Shown here: one piece after another, positions 1 through 9,766 of the stretch
How the letters are laid out: the number at the start of each line of letters is the position of its first letter
Numbering within the stretch: position 1 is the first letter of the stretch
From: Azospirillaceae bacterium
Lineage (GTDB): Bacteria > Pseudomonadota > Alphaproteobacteria > Azospirillales > Azospirillaceae
NCBI GenBank assembly: GCA_031291675.1
Contig: JARLIO010000083.1
Span: 1-64,000, forward strand
Length of the DNA: 64,000 bases
Direction: 5' to 3'
Notes under the pieces: generated by a model
Told to the model about the DNA's origin: nothing
Databases searched by the model: none
The model's input: only the letters and a program-made list of their open reading frames with translations
Position numbers and translations under genes: made by a program

Positions 1-2
1 CG

Positions 3-965
3 CGACGGGAAAATACCGTGGGTTTCTGTACCGCCAGGGACGCCGAACGGGCTGGTTTTCGGCCGTGCAAACGCTGTCGCCCAGACCAGGCGGCGGGAGC
101 GGGGCCGCATGTGGCGGCAATCGTCGCAGCCTGTCGTCGCATCGAGACCGCCGAGGAATTGCCCAGCCTGGCCGATCTGGCGGCAACGGCGCATCTCAGC
201 CCGTCCTATTTTCTGCGCCGGTTCAAGGCCGTCACCGGGGTCACGCCGCGGGCCTATGGTGCCGAAACCCGGGCGCGTCGGGTCCGCGAGGGCCTTGCGC
301 TCGCCCCGTCGGTGACCCAGGCGGTCTATGACGCCGGGTTCAACGCCGGCAGCCGGTTCTATGCCCAGTCCGGGAGTTTGTTAGGGATGAAACCACGGAC
401 CTATCGTCAACGCGGGGTCGGCACCGTGATCCGGTTTGCTGTCGGCCGCTGCATCCTGGGCGATGTCCTGGTCGCGGCGACGGATCAAGGCGTCTGCGCG
501 ATCGAATTTGGCGATGACCCCGATGATCTGGTCCGGGCGTTCCAGGATCGCTTCGCGGCCGCAACGCTGTGCGGCGATGATCCTGGTTTCGCGGGCCTGA
601 TCGGCCAGGTCGTGGGTCTGATCGAAAGCGACGGCCCGGTCGAGGATCTGCCGCTCGATGTCCGTGGCACCGCGTTCCAGCATCGGGTCTGGCAGGCCCT
701 GCGCCAGATCCCCTGGGGCCAGACCGCGAGCTATGCCGAGATCGCCCGACGCATTGGCGCGCCCACGGCGGCACGGGCCGTCGCCAGAGCCTGTGCCACC
801 AATCCGGTTGCCGTGGCGATCCCCTGCCATCGGGTCGTGCGGATCGATGGTGGTCTTTCAGGCTATCGCTGGGGTGTCGAGCGTAAGCGCCAACTGCTGG
901 AACGCGAAGGCGCCGCCGTCGGGACCGAGCGCTCAGTCGATCTCTTCGAGCAGGGCCATGACTGA
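3..965 (+). CDS. ada: Ada-type DNA methyl-repair protein and regulator, 5' truncated by window edge
   Basis: This is the adaptive-response protein that removes methyl groups from DNA onto its own cysteines and activates repair genes. The reading frame is open from base 3 and the first visible residues (RRENTVGFC) are internal, so the start lies before the window and about 35 residues are missing; the ATG at 18 is not the true start. Visible order: the end of the AdaA zinc domain with the last two metal cysteines (FRPCKRCRP), an AraC-type helix-turn-helix (residues about 45-125 of the visible part), then the O6-methylguanine methyltransferase domain with the acceptor motif AIPCHRVV. The C-terminus overlaps the convergent recX end by 33 bp. 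The family call is secure. Confidence 0.93.
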   Translation, partial: RRENTVGFCTARDAERAGFRPCKRCRPDQAAGAGPHVAAIVAACRRIETAEELPSLADLAATAHLSPSYFLRRFKAVTGVTPRAYGAETRARRVREGLALAPSVTQAVYDAGFNAGSRFYAQSGSLLGMKPRTYRQRGVGTVIRFAVGRCILGDVLVAATDQGVCAIEFGDDPDDLVRAFQDRFAAATLCGDDPGFAGLIGQVVGLIESDGPVEDLPLDVRGTAFQHRVWQALRQIPWGQTASYAEIARRIGAPTAARAVARACATNPVAVAIPCHRVVRIDGGLSGYRWGVERKRQLLEREGAAVGTERSVDLFEQGHD

Positions 966-1490
966 CGGCGCGTCGACAATACGGCGTGCCGTCTGGTAAT
1001 CGAAGCCGCCCCGTCCCAAAGCGGCCAGATCACGGTCGCGCCACAGCGCCCGCGCCTCCGCCGTCCGCCACGGGCCCAGCCGTCGCCGCCGCGCCAGGGC
1101 GCAGGCGGCCCGGAGATCGGTGTCGCCGCCGACATCGTCGATCAAGGCGTCGAGTGCCGCCGCGCTGTCATCCTGTTGGATGCCTTTGGCCCCCAGCTGA
1201 TCACGGATACGCCGGATCGATCGGCCCTGCCGATGCAGACTGGCCGCCTTGGCCTCGGCAAAGCGCCGGTCATCGAGCAGTCCACTCTGTTGCAGCCGCG
1301 CGATCAGGGTGTCGATGGTCGCGACATGCGGCGCGGGATCGCTGCCGTCATGCCGGGCCGCACGCTCGACGCGGCGCATCAGCACGCGCCGCAGGCTGGC
1401 GACGGAGCTGGCGAAGCGCTCCAGATAGGCCAGCGCCGCCCGTTCGAGACCGTCCGGCGTGATCGGGCGGGGTGGTCGTTGCTCCCTCAT
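933..1490 (-). CDS. recX: Regulatory protein RecX
   Basis: RecX-family modulator of RecA filaments, 185 aa. The protein shows the helical repeats typical of RecX: an N-terminal stretch (AALAYLERFASSVASLRRVL), a segment LLDDRRFAEAKAASLHRQG and a following helix RIRDQLGAKGI. I chose the ATG at 1490 because AAGGA lies 8 nt upstream; a longer start at 1538 is possible. The gene converges on ada with a 33-bp overlap and diverges from the ABC permease at 1644. recA is not in the window. Confidence 0.85.
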   Translation of the reverse strand: MREQRPPRPITPDGLERAALAYLERFASSVASLRRVLMRRVERAARHDGSDPAPHVATIDTLIARLQQSGLLDDRRFAEAKAASLHRQGRSIRRIRDQLGAKGIQQDDSAAALDALIDDVGGDTDLRAACALARRRRLGPWRTAEARALWRDRDLAALGRGGFDYQTARRIVDAPSVMALLEEID

Positions 1491-1643
1491 TGATGCTGTC
1501 CTTGCGATCCGGTCTCTGGCCGTCCCATCGAACGCCATGATGCCGCGGCCAACAGGATTCCACACCGAATTTCGTGGATTGGTCCTTTGCCCCAGCGATG
1601 GTGTCGGTCTATGGTGTGCGCCCCGCAGCAAATTGACGTGATC

Positions 1644-2447
1644 ATGACGCACCCGTTGCCGCCGATGCCCCGCGAATTTGGTCCGGTTAATTGGATCGGG
1701 TTGTGGACGGTTTACCGTCGGGAAGTTCGGCGTTTCCTCAAGGTCCACACCCAGACCATTCTGGCCCCGGTGATTACGACGCTGTTGTTCTTTGCGGTCT
1801 TTGCGCTGGCGCTCGGTGGCGCTCAGCAGCAGATCGCGGGCAAGCCGTTTCTGGAATTCCTGGCACCCGGCCTGATCGTGATGGCGATCGCCCAGAACGC
1901 CTTTGCCAATACGTCGTCCTCGGTGATCATCGCCAAGGTTCAGGGCAACATCGTCGATCTGTTGATGCCGCCTTTGACGGCGGGGGAGTTGGGTGTGGGC
2001 CTGGTGTTGGGCGGTGTCACCCGCGGTATTGTGGTCGGCCTGGCGACCACGGCGGTGATCGCGTTGTTCACACCGATCCATATCATCGATCCGAGTCTGA
2101 TTGTGTATCACGGGGTCATGGCCTCGGTGATGATGTCGCTACTCGGCGTGATCGGCGCGATCTGGTCGGAAAAATTCGATCATATTGCTGCGGTCACCAA
2201 TTTTATCATCACGCCGCTGACTTTTCTCTCGGGCACGTTTTACAGCATCAACCGCCTGCCGCCGACGTTCCAGGTTCTGGCGCGTCTCGACCCTTTTTTC
2301 TATATGATCGACGGGTTCCGGTGTGGTTTCATCGGGACCGCGGATAGTGATATCGGCGTCGGTGTGGTCGTGATGCTGGTTGTTACATTGGCGCTGGGGT
2401 GGCTGTGTCATTGGATGATCGCGACCGGTTACAAGCTGAAGCCGTGA
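1644..2447 (+). CDS. ABC-2 type transporter permease
   Basis: Integral membrane permease of the ABC-2 (YadH/NodJ-like) family, 267 aa. After a short cytoplasmic N-terminus there are about six hydrophobic segments, and the conserved tail region (TFLSGTFYSINRLPP, then DPFFYMIDGFR) is typical of this family. The ATP-binding partner is not next to it. ATG at 1644 is the likely start; the frame extends upstream to 1587 but that part does not look coding. The gene sits directly before argD and is separated from it by a good promoter, so it is probably its own unit. The substrate cannot be read from the sequence. Confidence 0.85.
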   Translation: MTHPLPPMPREFGPVNWIGLWTVYRREVRRFLKVHTQTILAPVITTLLFFAVFALALGGAQQQIAGKPFLEFLAPGLIVMAIAQNAFANTSSSVIIAKVQGNIVDLLMPPLTAGELGVGLVLGGVTRGIVVGLATTAVIALFTPIHIIDPSLIVYHGVMASVMMSLLGVIGAIWSEKFDHIAAVTNFIITPLTFLSGTFYSINRLPPTFQVLARLDPFFYMIDGFRCGFIGTADSDIGVGVVVMLVVTLALGWLCHWMIATGYKLKP

Positions 2448-2496
2448 CCGGCGGCGCACGGCGCCGAGAAACTGGTGTCCATTTCGCCGCAGCCCG

Positions 2497-2525
2497 TTGA
2501 CAGCTGGCCTCGACCCTTCGATAGT
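2497..2525 (+). promoter_or_regulatory. Predicted sigma-70 promoter of the argD-argF-hslO operon
   Basis: A perfect -35 box TTGACA at 2497-2502 is followed by a 17-bp spacer and the -10-like GATAGT at 2520-2525, about 68 bp before the argD start. It fits a promoter for the three tightly packed genes that follow. Confidence 0.6.
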
Positions 2526-2593
2526 CTGCGATTTTCCAGCCGGGGTGGCACTGCCGCCCGCGGCACCTTTTGGTTTCGTTGGGGGAATGTCCC

Positions 2594-3766
2594 GTGATCC
2601 CTGTCGTCATGCCCGTTTATGCCCGTGCCGATGTCGCCTTTGAGCGGGGGGAGGGACCGTATCTCTTCGATACCGAAGGCCGACGTTATCTCGATTTTGC
2701 CAGCGGCATCGCGGTTACGGCGTTCGGGCATGCCCACCCGTATCTCATCGCGGCTCTGGAAGCACAAGCGCGGAAACTTTGGCATACCTCCAATCTGTTC
2801 CGGGTCTCCGGGCAGGAGAGCCTCGCGGCGCGGCTGATCGAACATACCTTTGCCGATACGGTGTTCTTCACCAATTCGGGCGTCGAGGCCTGGGAATGCG
2901 GGACCAAGCTGGTGCGCAAGTACCAGTATGAGAGCGGGCACCCCGAGCGGACCCGGATCATCACCTTTGAAGGGGCGTTCCATGGCCGGACGATGACCGC
3001 GATCGCCGCGACCAAGCAGGAAAAGATGGTCAAAGGATTTGGTCCGTTGATCGATGCTTTTGATCAGGTGCCGTTCAATGACCTGGAGGCGGTCCGTGCC
3101 GCGATCGGGCCGAATACCGCGGCGATCTGCGTCGAACCGATTCAGGGCGAAGGAGGAATCCGGCCCGCGACGGTTGAGTTCATGCAAGGTTTGCGCAAGC
3201 TTTGCGATGACAATGGACTCCTGCTGTTTTTGGATGAGATCCAGTGCGGCGTCGGCCGGACCGGCAAGCTGTTTGCTTATGAATCGGCCGGAATCACCCC
3301 GGACGTGATGTGCATCGCCAAGGGAATCGGCGGCGGATTCCCGATCGGTGCCTGTCTTGCCACCGAGAAGGCGGCGCTGGGCATGACCATTGGGACACAT
3401 GGCACGACCTTTGGCGGCAATCCCCTTGGGACCGCTGTCGGCAATGCGGTGCTGGATTTGATGCTGGCCCCGGGATTCCTCGACGGGGTGCAGGCGATTG
3501 CCGCGGAGCTTCACGCGGCGTTGAACGGTGTCGTGGCGCGCCATCGCGCGGTGTTGGCCGAAGTGCGCGGGGTCGGCCTGCTGCTCGGCCTCAAATCCGT
3601 CGTGCCCAATGGCGATCTTGTCCAGGCTTTGCGGCGCAACGGCATGCTGGTCGTCGGGGCCGCCGATAATGTGATTCGCCTGCTGCCGCCCCTGATCATT
3701 ACCCGCACGCAAATCGACGAAGCGGTTGCGATTCTCGACCGGACTTGTGCGGAGCTCGTGCCATGA
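2594..3766 (+). CDS. argD: Acetylornithine aminotransferase
   Basis: PLP-dependent class III aminotransferase (390 aa) that converts N-acetylglutamate semialdehyde to N-acetylornithine in arginine synthesis, and possibly acts as succinyl-DAP aminotransferase. Family features: [26 protein letters not shown], the PLP-binding block [14 protein letters not shown] and the PLP lysine in CIAKGIGGG. The start is taken as the GTG at 2594, preceded by GGGGGAA; the frame runs upstream to a TTG at 2570. The stop codon overlaps the argF start by 4 nt (ATGA), implying translational coupling. Confidence 0.95.
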   Translation: MIPVVMPVYARADVAFERGEGPYLFDTEGRRYLDFASGIAVTAFGHAHPYLIAALEAQARKLWHTSNLFRVSGQESLAARLIEHTFADTVFFTNSGVEAWECGTKLVRKYQYESGHPERTRIITFEGAFHGRTMTAIAATKQEKMVKGFGPLIDAFDQVPFNDLEAVRAAIGPNTAAICVEPIQGEGGIRPATVEFMQGLRKLCDDNGLLLFLDEIQCGVGRTGKLFAYESAGITPDVMCIAKGIGGGFPIGACLATEKAALGMTIGTHGTTFGGNPLGTAVGNAVLDLMLAPGFLDGVQAIAAELHAALNGVVARHRAVLAEVRGVGLLLGLKSVVPNGDLVQALRRNGMLVVGAADNVIRLLPPLIITRTQIDEAVAILDRTCAELVP

Positions 3767-4680
3767 CGGCGAAGATCCGGCACTTTCTGGATATCGATCG
3801 GTTCGATACGGCGACCCTGCGGGGGATCCTGGACCGGTCCGTCGCACTGAAAGCCGCACACAAGGCCGGTGCGGGCGAAAGACTTCTTCTCGGCAAGTCG
3901 TTGGCGATGATCTTCGAGAAGCCTTCGACCCGAACCCGGGTTTCCTTTGAAGTCGGGATGCGGCACCTCGGCGGCGATGTCGTTGTGCTCCGCCCCGGCG
4001 AGATGCAGCTCGGTCGCGGTGAAACCATCGCCGACACGGCGCGGGTGCTGTCGCGTTATGTCGACTCGATCATGTTGCGAACCGATAGCGCGGCGCGGCT
4101 TGAGGAGCTGGTGCGGTGGGCGACCGTGCCGGTGATCAACGGGCTGACCGAACGGTCGCATCCGTGCCAGTTGATGGCAGACATCATGACGTTCGAGGAA
4201 CATCGGGGACCGATCGACGGCCGGGTCGTCGCCTGGTGCGGTGATGGCAACAATGTCGCCGCCAGTTGGGTCCACGCCGCGGTGCGATTCGACTTCGAAT
4301 TGCGTCTGGCCTGTCCGGAACCCTTGGGGCCGCCCTTGAAACTGTTGCGCTGGGCCGAGGAACAGGGGGGCAGGGTCAGCCTGACCGACGATCCGGCGGC
4401 GGCGTTGCGCGGTGCCGACTGTGTCGTCACCGACGCCTGGGTGTCGATGAATCATGACGGCGACGAAAGCCGGCGCAATCTGTTGATCCCGTACCGCGTT
4501 GACGAGGCGGCGATGGCCCACGCCAAGCCGAATGCCGTGTTCCTGCATTGCCTGCCGGCCCATCGCGGCGAGGAGGTCACCGATGGCGTGATCGACGGTC
4601 CGCAATCCCTGGCCTGGGATGAGGCCGAGAATCGGCTTCATGCCCATAAGGGCATTCTGGCCTGGTGTTTCGACGTATGA
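3763..4680 (+). CDS. argF: Ornithine carbamoyltransferase
   Basis: Makes citrulline from ornithine and carbamoyl phosphate (arginine pathway), 305 aa, normal length. Visible signatures: the carbamoyl-phosphate loop [21 protein letters not shown], and the ornithine-binding HCLPAHRG near the C-terminus. It starts inside the argD stop (ATGA) and ends inside the hslO start in the same way, so argD-argF-hslO are very probably one transcript with coupled translation. Confidence 0.96.
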   Translation: MTAKIRHFLDIDRFDTATLRGILDRSVALKAAHKAGAGERLLLGKSLAMIFEKPSTRTRVSFEVGMRHLGGDVVVLRPGEMQLGRGETIADTARVLSRYVDSIMLRTDSAARLEELVRWATVPVINGLTERSHPCQLMADIMTFEEHRGPIDGRVVAWCGDGNNVAASWVHAAVRFDFELRLACPEPLGPPLKLLRWAEEQGGRVSLTDDPAAALRGADCVVTDAWVSMNHDGDESRRNLLIPYRVDEAAMAHAKPNAVFLHCLPAHRGEEVTDGVIDGPQSLAWDEAENRLHAHKGILAWCFDV

Positions 4681-5600
4681 CTTCGGCGCCGCAACGCCCC
4701 TTTGATCAGGATGTGATCCAGCCGTTCCAGATCGACGCCACGGCCCTGCGCGGCCGGCTGGTGCGACTGGGGCCGGCGTTGGACGAGATCCTCGGTCGGC
4801 ATGATTATCCGCTATCGGTGGCCCACTTGCTGGGAGAAACGCTGACGCTGGCCGTCGCCCTGGCCGCGGCGCTGAAATATGAGGGGATCTTCACGCTTCA
4901 GATCAAGGGTGACGGTCCGGTATCGCTGATTGTCGCCGACGTCACCAGCGCCGGCGACCTTCGGGCTTATGGCCAATTCGATACCGCTCGCGTGGCCAAA
5001 CAGACGGCTGCCGGCTGGACCGGGGTCGCGCTCTTGGGCAAGGGCCATCTCGCCTTTACCGTCGATCAAGGGGAACATAGCGAGCGCTATCAGGGGATCG
5101 TGGCATTGCTCGGTCGGTCGCTGGTCGAGTGCGTCCAGCATTATTTTCGCCAGTCCGAGCAATTGCAAACCACGCTGCGCTTGGCGGTCGACCGATCGGA
5201 CAGCGGTTGGCATAGCGGCGCGATCATGCTGCAGCGGATGCCGGGCCCCGTCGTGGGCGCCGGTGACATCACGGATGAGGCACAAGACGCGGATGGCTGG
5301 ACCCGCGCAAAGGCGTTGCTGCAAAGCTGTTCGGACGCCGAATTGCGGGATTCGGCACTGCCGGCCCGTGATCTCCTGTTCCGACTGTTCCACGAGGATG
5401 GGGTGCGGGTCTTTGGCCCGCAGCCGGTGCGGTTCGGCTGCCGCTGTTCCCGCGAACGTGTCGTGACCGTGCTGCAGTCATTGCCCGCGGATGACATCGA
5501 TCACATGCGGGTCGATGGCGTGATTTCCGCGACCTGCGAGTTTTGCAATGCCACCTATACTTTCGACGAGGATCAGATCGCAACGCTTCGCGCACGGTGA
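4677..5600 (+). CDS. hslO: Redox-regulated chaperone Hsp33
   Basis: Hsp33 (307 aa) is a cytoplasmic holdase switched on by oxidation through a C-terminal zinc centre. The zinc ligands are visible as CRC near residue 255 and CEFC about 30 residues later, in the order C-X-C ... C-X2-C. The N-terminal substrate-binding domain has the family pattern [19 protein letters not shown]. It overlaps argF by ATGA. The arg-hslO linkage is common in alphaproteobacteria. Confidence 0.94.
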   Translation: MTSAPQRPFDQDVIQPFQIDATALRGRLVRLGPALDEILGRHDYPLSVAHLLGETLTLAVALAAALKYEGIFTLQIKGDGPVSLIVADVTSAGDLRAYGQFDTARVAKQTAAGWTGVALLGKGHLAFTVDQGEHSERYQGIVALLGRSLVECVQHYFRQSEQLQTTLRLAVDRSDSGWHSGAIMLQRMPGPVVGAGDITDEAQDADGWTRAKALLQSCSDAELRDSALPARDLLFRLFHEDGVRVFGPQPVRFGCRCSRERVVTVLQSLPADDIDHMRVDGVISATCEFCNATYTFDEDQIATLRAR

Positions 5601-5639
5601 CCGGGTGAAATCCGGGTAAGCGGGACATCGCGAGCGGGG

Positions 5640-5667
5640 TTGCGACGGTTGCGGAAGTCGCTATAGT
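5640..5667 (+). promoter_or_regulatory. Possible promoter before the lipoprotein gene at 5706
   Basis: TTGCGA at 5640-5645, a 16-bp spacer and TATAGT at 5662-5667 lie about 40 bp before the start of the next gene. The -10 is good; the -35 and spacing are weaker. Confidence 0.35.
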
Positions 5668-5705
5668 CGCGCCGGCAATGGTCGTGGCGGCGAGGAGGAA
5701 TCCGG

Positions 5706-6314
5706 GTGATGGTGGCGTTCTTGAGACGCTGGGCGCCGATGGTCGCGGCGATCGCCGTGACCCTGACGGGTGCGGGCTGTGAATCGCCGCGGACGATGTC
5801 TTCGCCGGCGACCCTGAATTTCAGTAATTTCGGAACGATCACGTTTGCCGCCGGGCGTGTCGATGTCGTCGATCAATATCGGTCACCGCGGACACCACCC
5901 CATGTCGAGTATCTGTCCTCGACTCCTCCGAATGAAGCCGTGCGGCGATGGGTGGAGGACCGGCTGCATGCTGCCGGCGGCAGCGATGGCCGAATTCGTG
6001 TCGTGATCAAGGACGCACAGATTGTCGAGGTTCCCCTGCCGCGAACCGGCGGTGTCGAGGGGCTGTTCACCCATGACCAGACATTCCGCTACGATGGCCG
6101 AATCGAAGTCGAAGTCGATGGCGACGATGATGCCAAGCATTTCCATGGGTTGGCGTCGGCCAGTGTCGTGCGCTCGCGGACCCTGGGCGATACCGCCTCG
6201 CAGGGTGACCGCGATCGGCTGTGGGTTGACATGGCCCGCGAAATGGTCGAGCAGCTGAATGGTCAGCTCGACGGCCAGATCCGGGCTAATCTGCGGCCGA
6301 TGGTCGTGCGCTGA
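5706..6314 (+). CDS. Hypothetical lipoprotein
   Basis: A 202-aa exported protein with a basic N-terminus, a hydrophobic core and the lipobox LTGAGC, so it is probably a lipidated envelope protein. The mature part contains the segment VDVVDQYRSP and a C-terminal helical region; I recognise no catalytic motif. Initiation is GTG at 5706 or ATG at 5709 (adjacent codons), with GAGGAGGAA upstream. It follows hslO after a short gap that holds its own putative promoter. Function unknown. Confidence 0.75.
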   Translation: MMVAFLRRWAPMVAAIAVTLTGAGCESPRTMSSPATLNFSNFGTITFAAGRVDVVDQYRSPRTPPHVEYLSSTPPNEAVRRWVEDRLHAAGGSDGRIRVVIKDAQIVEVPLPRTGGVEGLFTHDQTFRYDGRIEVEVDGDDDAKHFHGLASASVVRSRTLGDTASQGDRDRLWVDMAREMVEQLNGQLDGQIRANLRPMVVR

Positions 6315-6401
6315 GCCAAGCCCCGGGGCGCGTCCCGGTCGGGACGTTGGACCATGCGGATCGTGGGAGTGCCGGCGATGCCGGTATTTCGGGCCCCGTG
6401 C

Positions 6402-6443
6402 CTAGAGCTGTTTCCGGTCACGTTGGATCGGAAACAGCTCTAG
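6402..6443. repeat. Inverted repeat between convergent genes
   Basis: Perfect 15-bp arms, CTAGAGCTGTTTCCG at 6402-6416 and its reverse complement at 6429-6443, separated by 12 nt. Its sequence resembles the CTAGAGC(A/T)...-type dispersed palindromes of alphaproteobacteria. It lies between two convergent genes and may act as a bidirectional transcription terminator. Confidence 0.7.
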
Positions 6444-6459
6444 GTCTTTGTTTTGTCGC

Positions 6460-6506
6460 ATTTTCTACGCCCAACCGGAACCCACTGGGTCGGAAAATGC
6501 TCTAGG
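6460..6506. repeat. Second, imperfect CTAGAGC-type palindrome
   Basis: Outer arms GCATTTTC (6460-6467) and GAAAATGC (6493-6500), ending in CTCTAG. It is a diverged relative of the palindrome 17 bp upstream. Its terminal CTA supplies the TAG stop codon of the oxidoreductase gene on the minus strand (6502-6504). Confidence 0.6.
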
Positions 6507-7833
6507 CGTGCGGCGGAAGCGCGGCGCCGCTGAGGCGCGCACGGACGTTGTCGCGCAGGCGCTCCCAGCGCAGCACCATCTGGGGAGCGAACCGCATATA
6601 GAACGGTGCGGCACGTAGTTTTTCCAGGCGGAGCGCGAGGTCCTTCCCGGCCACGCCCATCGTCCATTCCGACAGGATACTGCCAAGCATGCTTCCGGTT
6701 GGCACGCCCCGGCCCGAAAGCCCGGTTAGCGCGACGACTCCGGGCGCCAGTTCATAAAGCCGAGGTACGGTCAAAGGCTGCATGTCGAGTTCGCCAAACC
6801 AGAGGAAGGGCCACTGGACCGGGGCGCGGAGTTGTGGATAGAGCCATTTCAGCCGATCGGTCATGAGCTGTCGGGTATAAGCGAGGTCGCGCCCGCGTCG
6901 GCCCATCGGGAACATTGAGGCGACGATGCGTCCTTCCGCATTGTATTTGTAGACATAGATGTCACCGCGGCCATCGTGGACGGTGGTGTTGAATGGCAGG
7001 ATCGTCTCACGTTCCGCCGGCGCCAGGGGGGCGGTGGCGGCAACGAAGACGCGCATGATCTGGAAGGTTTGGTCGAGTTTTGGCCAACCGCCGACGGTGT
7101 AGGCGCCTGTCGCGAAGACCACCTTGTCCGCTGTCACGCTGCCTTGCGCCGTTGCAACCCGCCAGCCGGCGGTGGTGCGTGCGATGCCGGTGACGGGTGA
7201 TCGCGGATGGATGGTTCCACCTTCCGACAGGACGGCTCGGGCCAAGCCCCGGGCGTAACCGAGCGGGTTCAAATGGCCGCCCTCGGTATGGAGCCAGCCG
7301 CCATGGAAGCGGGGGCTGCCGGTGATTCGTTCCGCTTCTGCGCTGTCGATCAACCGGGTGTTGGCGCCGACCGCGTTATAGTGACTGACCTTGCGGCGCA
7401 GACGGGGGAGATCGCCCGGCGTGGCGGCCGCCATCACGTAGCCGTTCTGTTGCCATTCACAGGCGATTGCATAGCGCGCAATCATCGCCGAAACGCGTTG
7501 GTTGGCCTTGGTTTGGCGTTCGATCAGGCGCTCGGCCCAGGGCTCGCCGAGAAGTGCGCGGATCGCGGGTAACTCGTAGTGGGTGAAAGTTGGCGTGCAA
7601 TGGCCGGCATTGCGCCCCGAGCCGCCAAAGCCGATCTCCTGGGCCTCGAGGACGACGACTTTGACGCCGGCACGGGCCAGTTCGAGGGCGGTCGTCAGGC
7701 CGGTGTAACCGCCACCGACGACACAGACGTCCGCTCGGTTATCGCCTTCAAGCGCTGCCATCGGTGGTGGTGGCGCGGCCGTGGCGTACCAGAGCGTCGT
7801 CTCGAACGGGGAGAAACGGGGTGTCGGAGTCAT
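6502..7833 (-). CDS. FAD-dependent oxidoreductase (DAO family, PuuB-like)
   Basis: A 443-aa flavoprotein of the D-amino-acid-oxidase/glycine-oxidase superfamily, which oxidises C-N bonds of amines or N-substituted amino acids. The FAD-binding Rossmann motif VVGGGYTGLTTALELARAG is near residue 37; the mid-section GSGRNAGHCTP and the C-terminal GLSGRGVPTGSMLG resemble gamma-glutamylputrescine oxidase-type enzymes. The start is ATG 7833 with GGAGAAAGAG before it. It is the last gene of a minus-strand uptake and catabolic gene set. Its stop codon lies inside a dispersed repeat. The substrate is inferred only from context. Confidence 0.85.
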   Translation of the reverse strand: MTPTPRFSPFETTLWYATAAPPPPMAALEGDNRADVCVVGGGYTGLTTALELARAGVKVVVLEAQEIGFGGSGRNAGHCTPTFTHYELPAIRALLGEPWAERLIERQTKANQRVSAMIARYAIACEWQQNGYVMAAATPGDLPRLRRKVSHYNAVGANTRLIDSAEAERITGSPRFHGGWLHTEGGHLNPLGYARGLARAVLSEGGTIHPRSPVTGIARTTAGWRVATAQGSVTADKVVFATGAYTVGGWPKLDQTFQIMRVFVAATAPLAPAERETILPFNTTVHDGRGDIYVYKYNAEGRIVASMFPMGRRGRDLAYTRQLMTDRLKWLYPQLRAPVQWPFLWFGELDMQPLTVPRLYELAPGVVALTGLSGRGVPTGSMLGSILSEWTMGVAGKDLALRLEKLRAAPFYMRFAPQMVLRWERLRDNVRARLSGAALPPHA

Positions 7834-7856
7834 GGCTCTTTCTCCGCCTGGGCGCG

Positions 7857-8744
7857 TCAATCGAGCTCGCTGCGCACATCGAGTGCGTCGCGCAGGCCGT
7901 CGCCGATGAAGTTGAAGGCCGTCACCGCCATGGTGATCGCGACGCCGGGGACGATGGCGAGCCAGGGGGCGTTTGCGAGATATTGTTGGGCGCCGTTCAG
8001 CATGTTGCCCCAGCTTGGGACGGGCGGTTGGATGCCGTAGCCGAGGAAGCTGACATAGGCTTCAAGCAGGATCGCGCGGGCGACGGTCAGTGTCGCCGCG
8101 ACGATGATCGGGCCCGCAACGTTAGGGAGTAACTCATGGACCATGATCGAGCGTCGTGACAGGCCGAGCATGCGTGCGGCGAGGACGAAATCGCGGTCGC
8201 GCAGCGAGCGCACCTCCGCTTCGACGATGCGGGCGATCTCCGTCCAGCTCGTGACGGCAATGATGATGGTGATCATCGCCGGGCTTGGCTTGATAAAGGC
8301 TGCGAGTGCGAGCAACAGGAAGAGGCTGGGGAAAGACAGGATCGCATCGACGAACCGCATCAGGACCATGCCGACCAGTCCGCCGCGATAGCCGGCGATC
8401 ACCCCGACGACCGAGCCGATCACCGTGCTGGTCAACATTGCCATGAACCCAACCAGCAACGAGATCCGGCCTGCCATGAACAGGCGGGCGGCGAGGTCGC
8501 GGCCGAGGGGATCGGTGCCAAACCAGTGCGCACCGGTCAACGGCGGCGCAAAACGTGCGCGCAAATCGATAAAAAGATCGTCGAACGGCAGCAGCATCGG
8601 CCCGAAGATGCAGGCCGCGCCCAGGACGAGGATCATGGCAAGCCCGATCAGCGCCAGCCGATGCCGCAAGAATCGTTGGACGGCACGATGGCGCCACCAC
8701 CGGTCGGGAGCGGAACTTTCAGGTGTGAGGCTAACGGCGCTCAT
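7857..8744 (-). CDS. Peptide/opine-type ABC transporter permease, DppC-like
   Basis: Inner-membrane permease (295 aa) of the BPD_transp_1 family. It carries the DppC-type N-terminal segment with the HWFGTDPLGRDL motif and the cytoplasmic EAA loop (EVRSLRDRDFVLAARMLG). It lies 11 bp downstream of the DppB-like gene, so the two form one membrane channel. Six hydrophobic segments are visible. Confidence 0.92.
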   Translation of the reverse strand: MSAVSLTPESSAPDRWWRHRAVQRFLRHRLALIGLAMILVLGAACIFGPMLLPFDDLFIDLRARFAPPLTGAHWFGTDPLGRDLAARLFMAGRISLLVGFMAMLTSTVIGSVVGVIAGYRGGLVGMVLMRFVDAILSFPSLFLLLALAAFIKPSPAMITIIIAVTSWTEIARIVEAEVRSLRDRDFVLAARMLGLSRRSIMVHELLPNVAGPIIVAATLTVARAILLEAYVSFLGYGIQPPVPSWGNMLNGAQQYLANAPWLAIVPGVAITMAVTAFNFIGDGLRDALDVRSELD

Positions 8745-8755
8745 GGGGATTTCCT

Positions 8756-9706
8756 TTAGCCAAGCCGAATGCGGGGATCGATGACGGCCGCCAGCAGGTC
8801 TGTGACGAGGCTGCCCACCAGCACCAGGATGGCGGAGAACATCAGCAGCCCCATGACGACCGGATAGTCGCTATAGCCAAGGCTGTCGCGGAACAGCCGC
8901 CCCATCCCCGGCCAGGTGAAGACCGTCTCGGCGACAAGCGCGCCGCCGAGCATCGCGGGGAGCTGCATGCCGGCGAGCGTGACCATCGGCAGGAGCGCGT
9001 TGCCGATCACATGCCGTCTCAGGATCCGCCCGTGCGACAGTCCTTTGGCGCGCGCGGTGCGGACGAAGTCCTGGTGGATCACCTCAAGCGTGGCCGTCCG
9101 CATGTAGCGGCTCCAGGTTGCCACGTCGACCAAACCCAGGACGCTCGCCGGCAGGATCAGGTGCCGGGCATAGTCGAGCAGCGAGCCGTTCCCGATCGTG
9201 TACATATTGCCGGCGGGCAGCCAGCCGAGCTTGACCGAGAAGAGATAGATAGCGATCAATCCGAACCAGAAGGTTGGGATCGACAATGCGATCATCGAGC
9301 CGACCGTCGTCATATAGTCGAAGAATGAGCCCCGGTTGATCGCGCTCTTGATGCCGACATAGACACCAATGGACAAGGAGATGGCCATCCCGCTGACCAT
9401 CAACAATAATGTTGCGCCAAGATGGCCGAAAATGACCTGCGCTACCGGGCGATTGTCACGATAGGATCGCCCCCAATCGCCCTGAAGCAGATGCCAGAGC
9501 CAATCCAGGTACTGGATTGGCAGAGGGCGGTCGAGGCCCATTTGCGCGGCCAGATGCGTCATCTGCGCCTGGGTCATGCCCGGGGTCAGTGTGAATTGCG
9601 ACAGGGGGCCGCCTGGTGCCAGATGCAGCAGCGCGAACCCGATCACCGAGACCAGAAGGAGCAGGACGATGCTCTGCCACAGGCGCCCGCCAAGATAATG
9701 CACCAT
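8756..9706 (-). CDS. Peptide/opine-type ABC transporter permease, DppB-like
   Basis: Inner-membrane permease (316 aa) of the DppB/OppB type. It has the N-terminal helix followed by LHLAPGGPLS, the PIQYLDWLWHLLQGDWGRSY segment and the EAA loop (HQDFVRTARAKGLSHGRI). It pairs with the DppC-like gene just downstream and follows the binding-protein gene after 110 bp that contain a strong hairpin. Confidence 0.92.
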   Translation of the reverse strand: MVHYLGGRLWQSIVLLLLVSVIGFALLHLAPGGPLSQFTLTPGMTQAQMTHLAAQMGLDRPLPIQYLDWLWHLLQGDWGRSYRDNRPVAQVIFGHLGATLLLMVSGMAISLSIGVYVGIKSAINRGSFFDYMTTVGSMIALSIPTFWFGLIAIYLFSVKLGWLPAGNMYTIGNGSLLDYARHLILPASVLGLVDVATWSRYMRTATLEVIHQDFVRTARAKGLSHGRILRRHVIGNALLPMVTLAGMQLPAMLGGALVAETVFTWPGMGRLFRDSLGYSDYPVVMGLLMFSAILVLVGSLVTDLLAAVIDPRIRLG

Positions 9707-9766
9707 GAGGGATCTCCATTCTTGCCCTTGATCCGCCGCCGGGGAAACGGGCCCGGATCATCGGTG

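Noticed and set aside
933-2111. Long N-terminal extension of RecX up to 2111
   Set aside because: The extension lies antisense to the ABC permease and the family starts at the ATG at 1490, which has a good ribosome site.
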